A stretch of DNA of 14,553 nt from assembly GCA_002732995.1 (NCBI GenBank), contig NVTS01000003.1:1-14553 (forward strand). The letters are read 5' to 3'. A model generated the notes under the pieces. That model was not told the DNA's origin. It made no database searches and worked only from the letters and a program-made list of their open reading frames with translations. Positions 14,457 through 14,553 of the stretch are shown one piece after another; within the stretch, counting starts at the first letter, position 1; every line of letters starts with the position of its first letter. A program made the translations under genes and the position numbers. Origin of the DNA: Marinosulfonomonas sp. (GTDB lineage Bacteria; Pseudomonadota; Alphaproteobacteria; Rhodobacterales; Rhodobacteraceae).

Positions 14457-14553
14457 TTATGCCACCGTGAACTGCCCCATCATTCCCAGATCTTCATGCT
14501 CCAGAATGTGGCAGTGATACATAAACGGCTGGTCCGCATTGGCCTTGCGGTCC
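14457..14553 (-). CDS. Multicopper oxidase, C-terminal end (cut by window edge)
   Basis: The last 31 codons of a gene continuing past the right edge: DRKANADQPFMYHCHILEHE followed by DLGMMGQFTVA. The HCHILEHEDLGMM segment is the C-terminal copper motif of multicopper oxidases: the HCH triad bridges the T1 and T3 coppers, and the second His and Met are T1 ligands. These enzymes (CueO, laccase or nitrite-reductase-related groups) oxidise Cu(I) or phenolics with oxygen, usually in the periplasm; the subfamily cannot be chosen from this end. The visible part shows no damage, unlike the four genes to its left. Confidence 0.88.
   Translation of the reverse strand, partial: DRKANADQPFMYHCHILEHEDLGMMGQFTVA

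Noticed and set aside
1..14553. CRISPR array, tRNA or rRNA genes, transposase or integrase, defence or toxin-antitoxin system
   Set aside because: Looked for across both strands; no regularly spaced long repeats, cloverleaf, or diagnostic protein motifs were seen.

Overview
The window is a composite of two unrelated bacterial sequences joined at about 11123-11133. Positions 1 to about 11125 are AT-rich and read as a Bacteroidota genome, most likely Flavobacteriales. The evidence is a MurF-alanine racemase fusion, an acidic Bacteroidota-type hypothetical protein, a GLPGLI-like/TlpA lipoprotein and the start of a choice-of-anchor-L-type secreted protein, with weak Shine-Dalgarno sequences throughout. 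From about 11134 to the end the DNA is GC-rich and reads as an alphaproteobacterium, most likely Rhodobacteraceae: the 3' part of glnB, then glnA, then a run of decayed genes. Two genes are cut at the same point and no mobile element is visible, so an assembly or library chimera is the simplest reading.

Left part: a TetR-type regulator precedes an ABC exporter that runs off the left edge, both on the minus strand. A double palindrome sits just upstream of the regulator. Next come murF-alr and thymidine kinase (tdk), whose stop and start codons overlap. Divergent from these is an acidic hypothetical gene, which overlaps a secreted M28 metallopeptidase. Then follows a minus-strand run: M20 dipeptidase, TlpA-like thioredoxin lipoprotein, LEA14-like lipoprotein, SGNH hydrolase and CHAP amidase. 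The genes in this run are tightly spaced or overlapping and mostly directed to the envelope. Two palindromic elements (one inside a coding region, one intergenic) and a period-8 CATT array punctuate it.

Right part: glnB (last 44 codons) and an intact glnA with its adenylylation tyrosine and a strong terminator form the classic nitrogen-assimilation pair. The next 1.7 kb holds remnants: a Cys/Met-metabolism PLP enzyme with deletions and two frameshifts, a small secreted-protein gene whose ATG appears to have become ATA, and a TetR gene fused head to head by deletion to an NAD(P)-binding oxidoreductase that also carries a frameshift. The window ends in the C-terminus of a multicopper oxidase.

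I see no defence island, CRISPR array, RNA gene, transposase or clearly novel multi-gene system. The most interesting biological signals are the paired operator, the palindromic element within a coding region, the octamer array and the cluster of broken genes.
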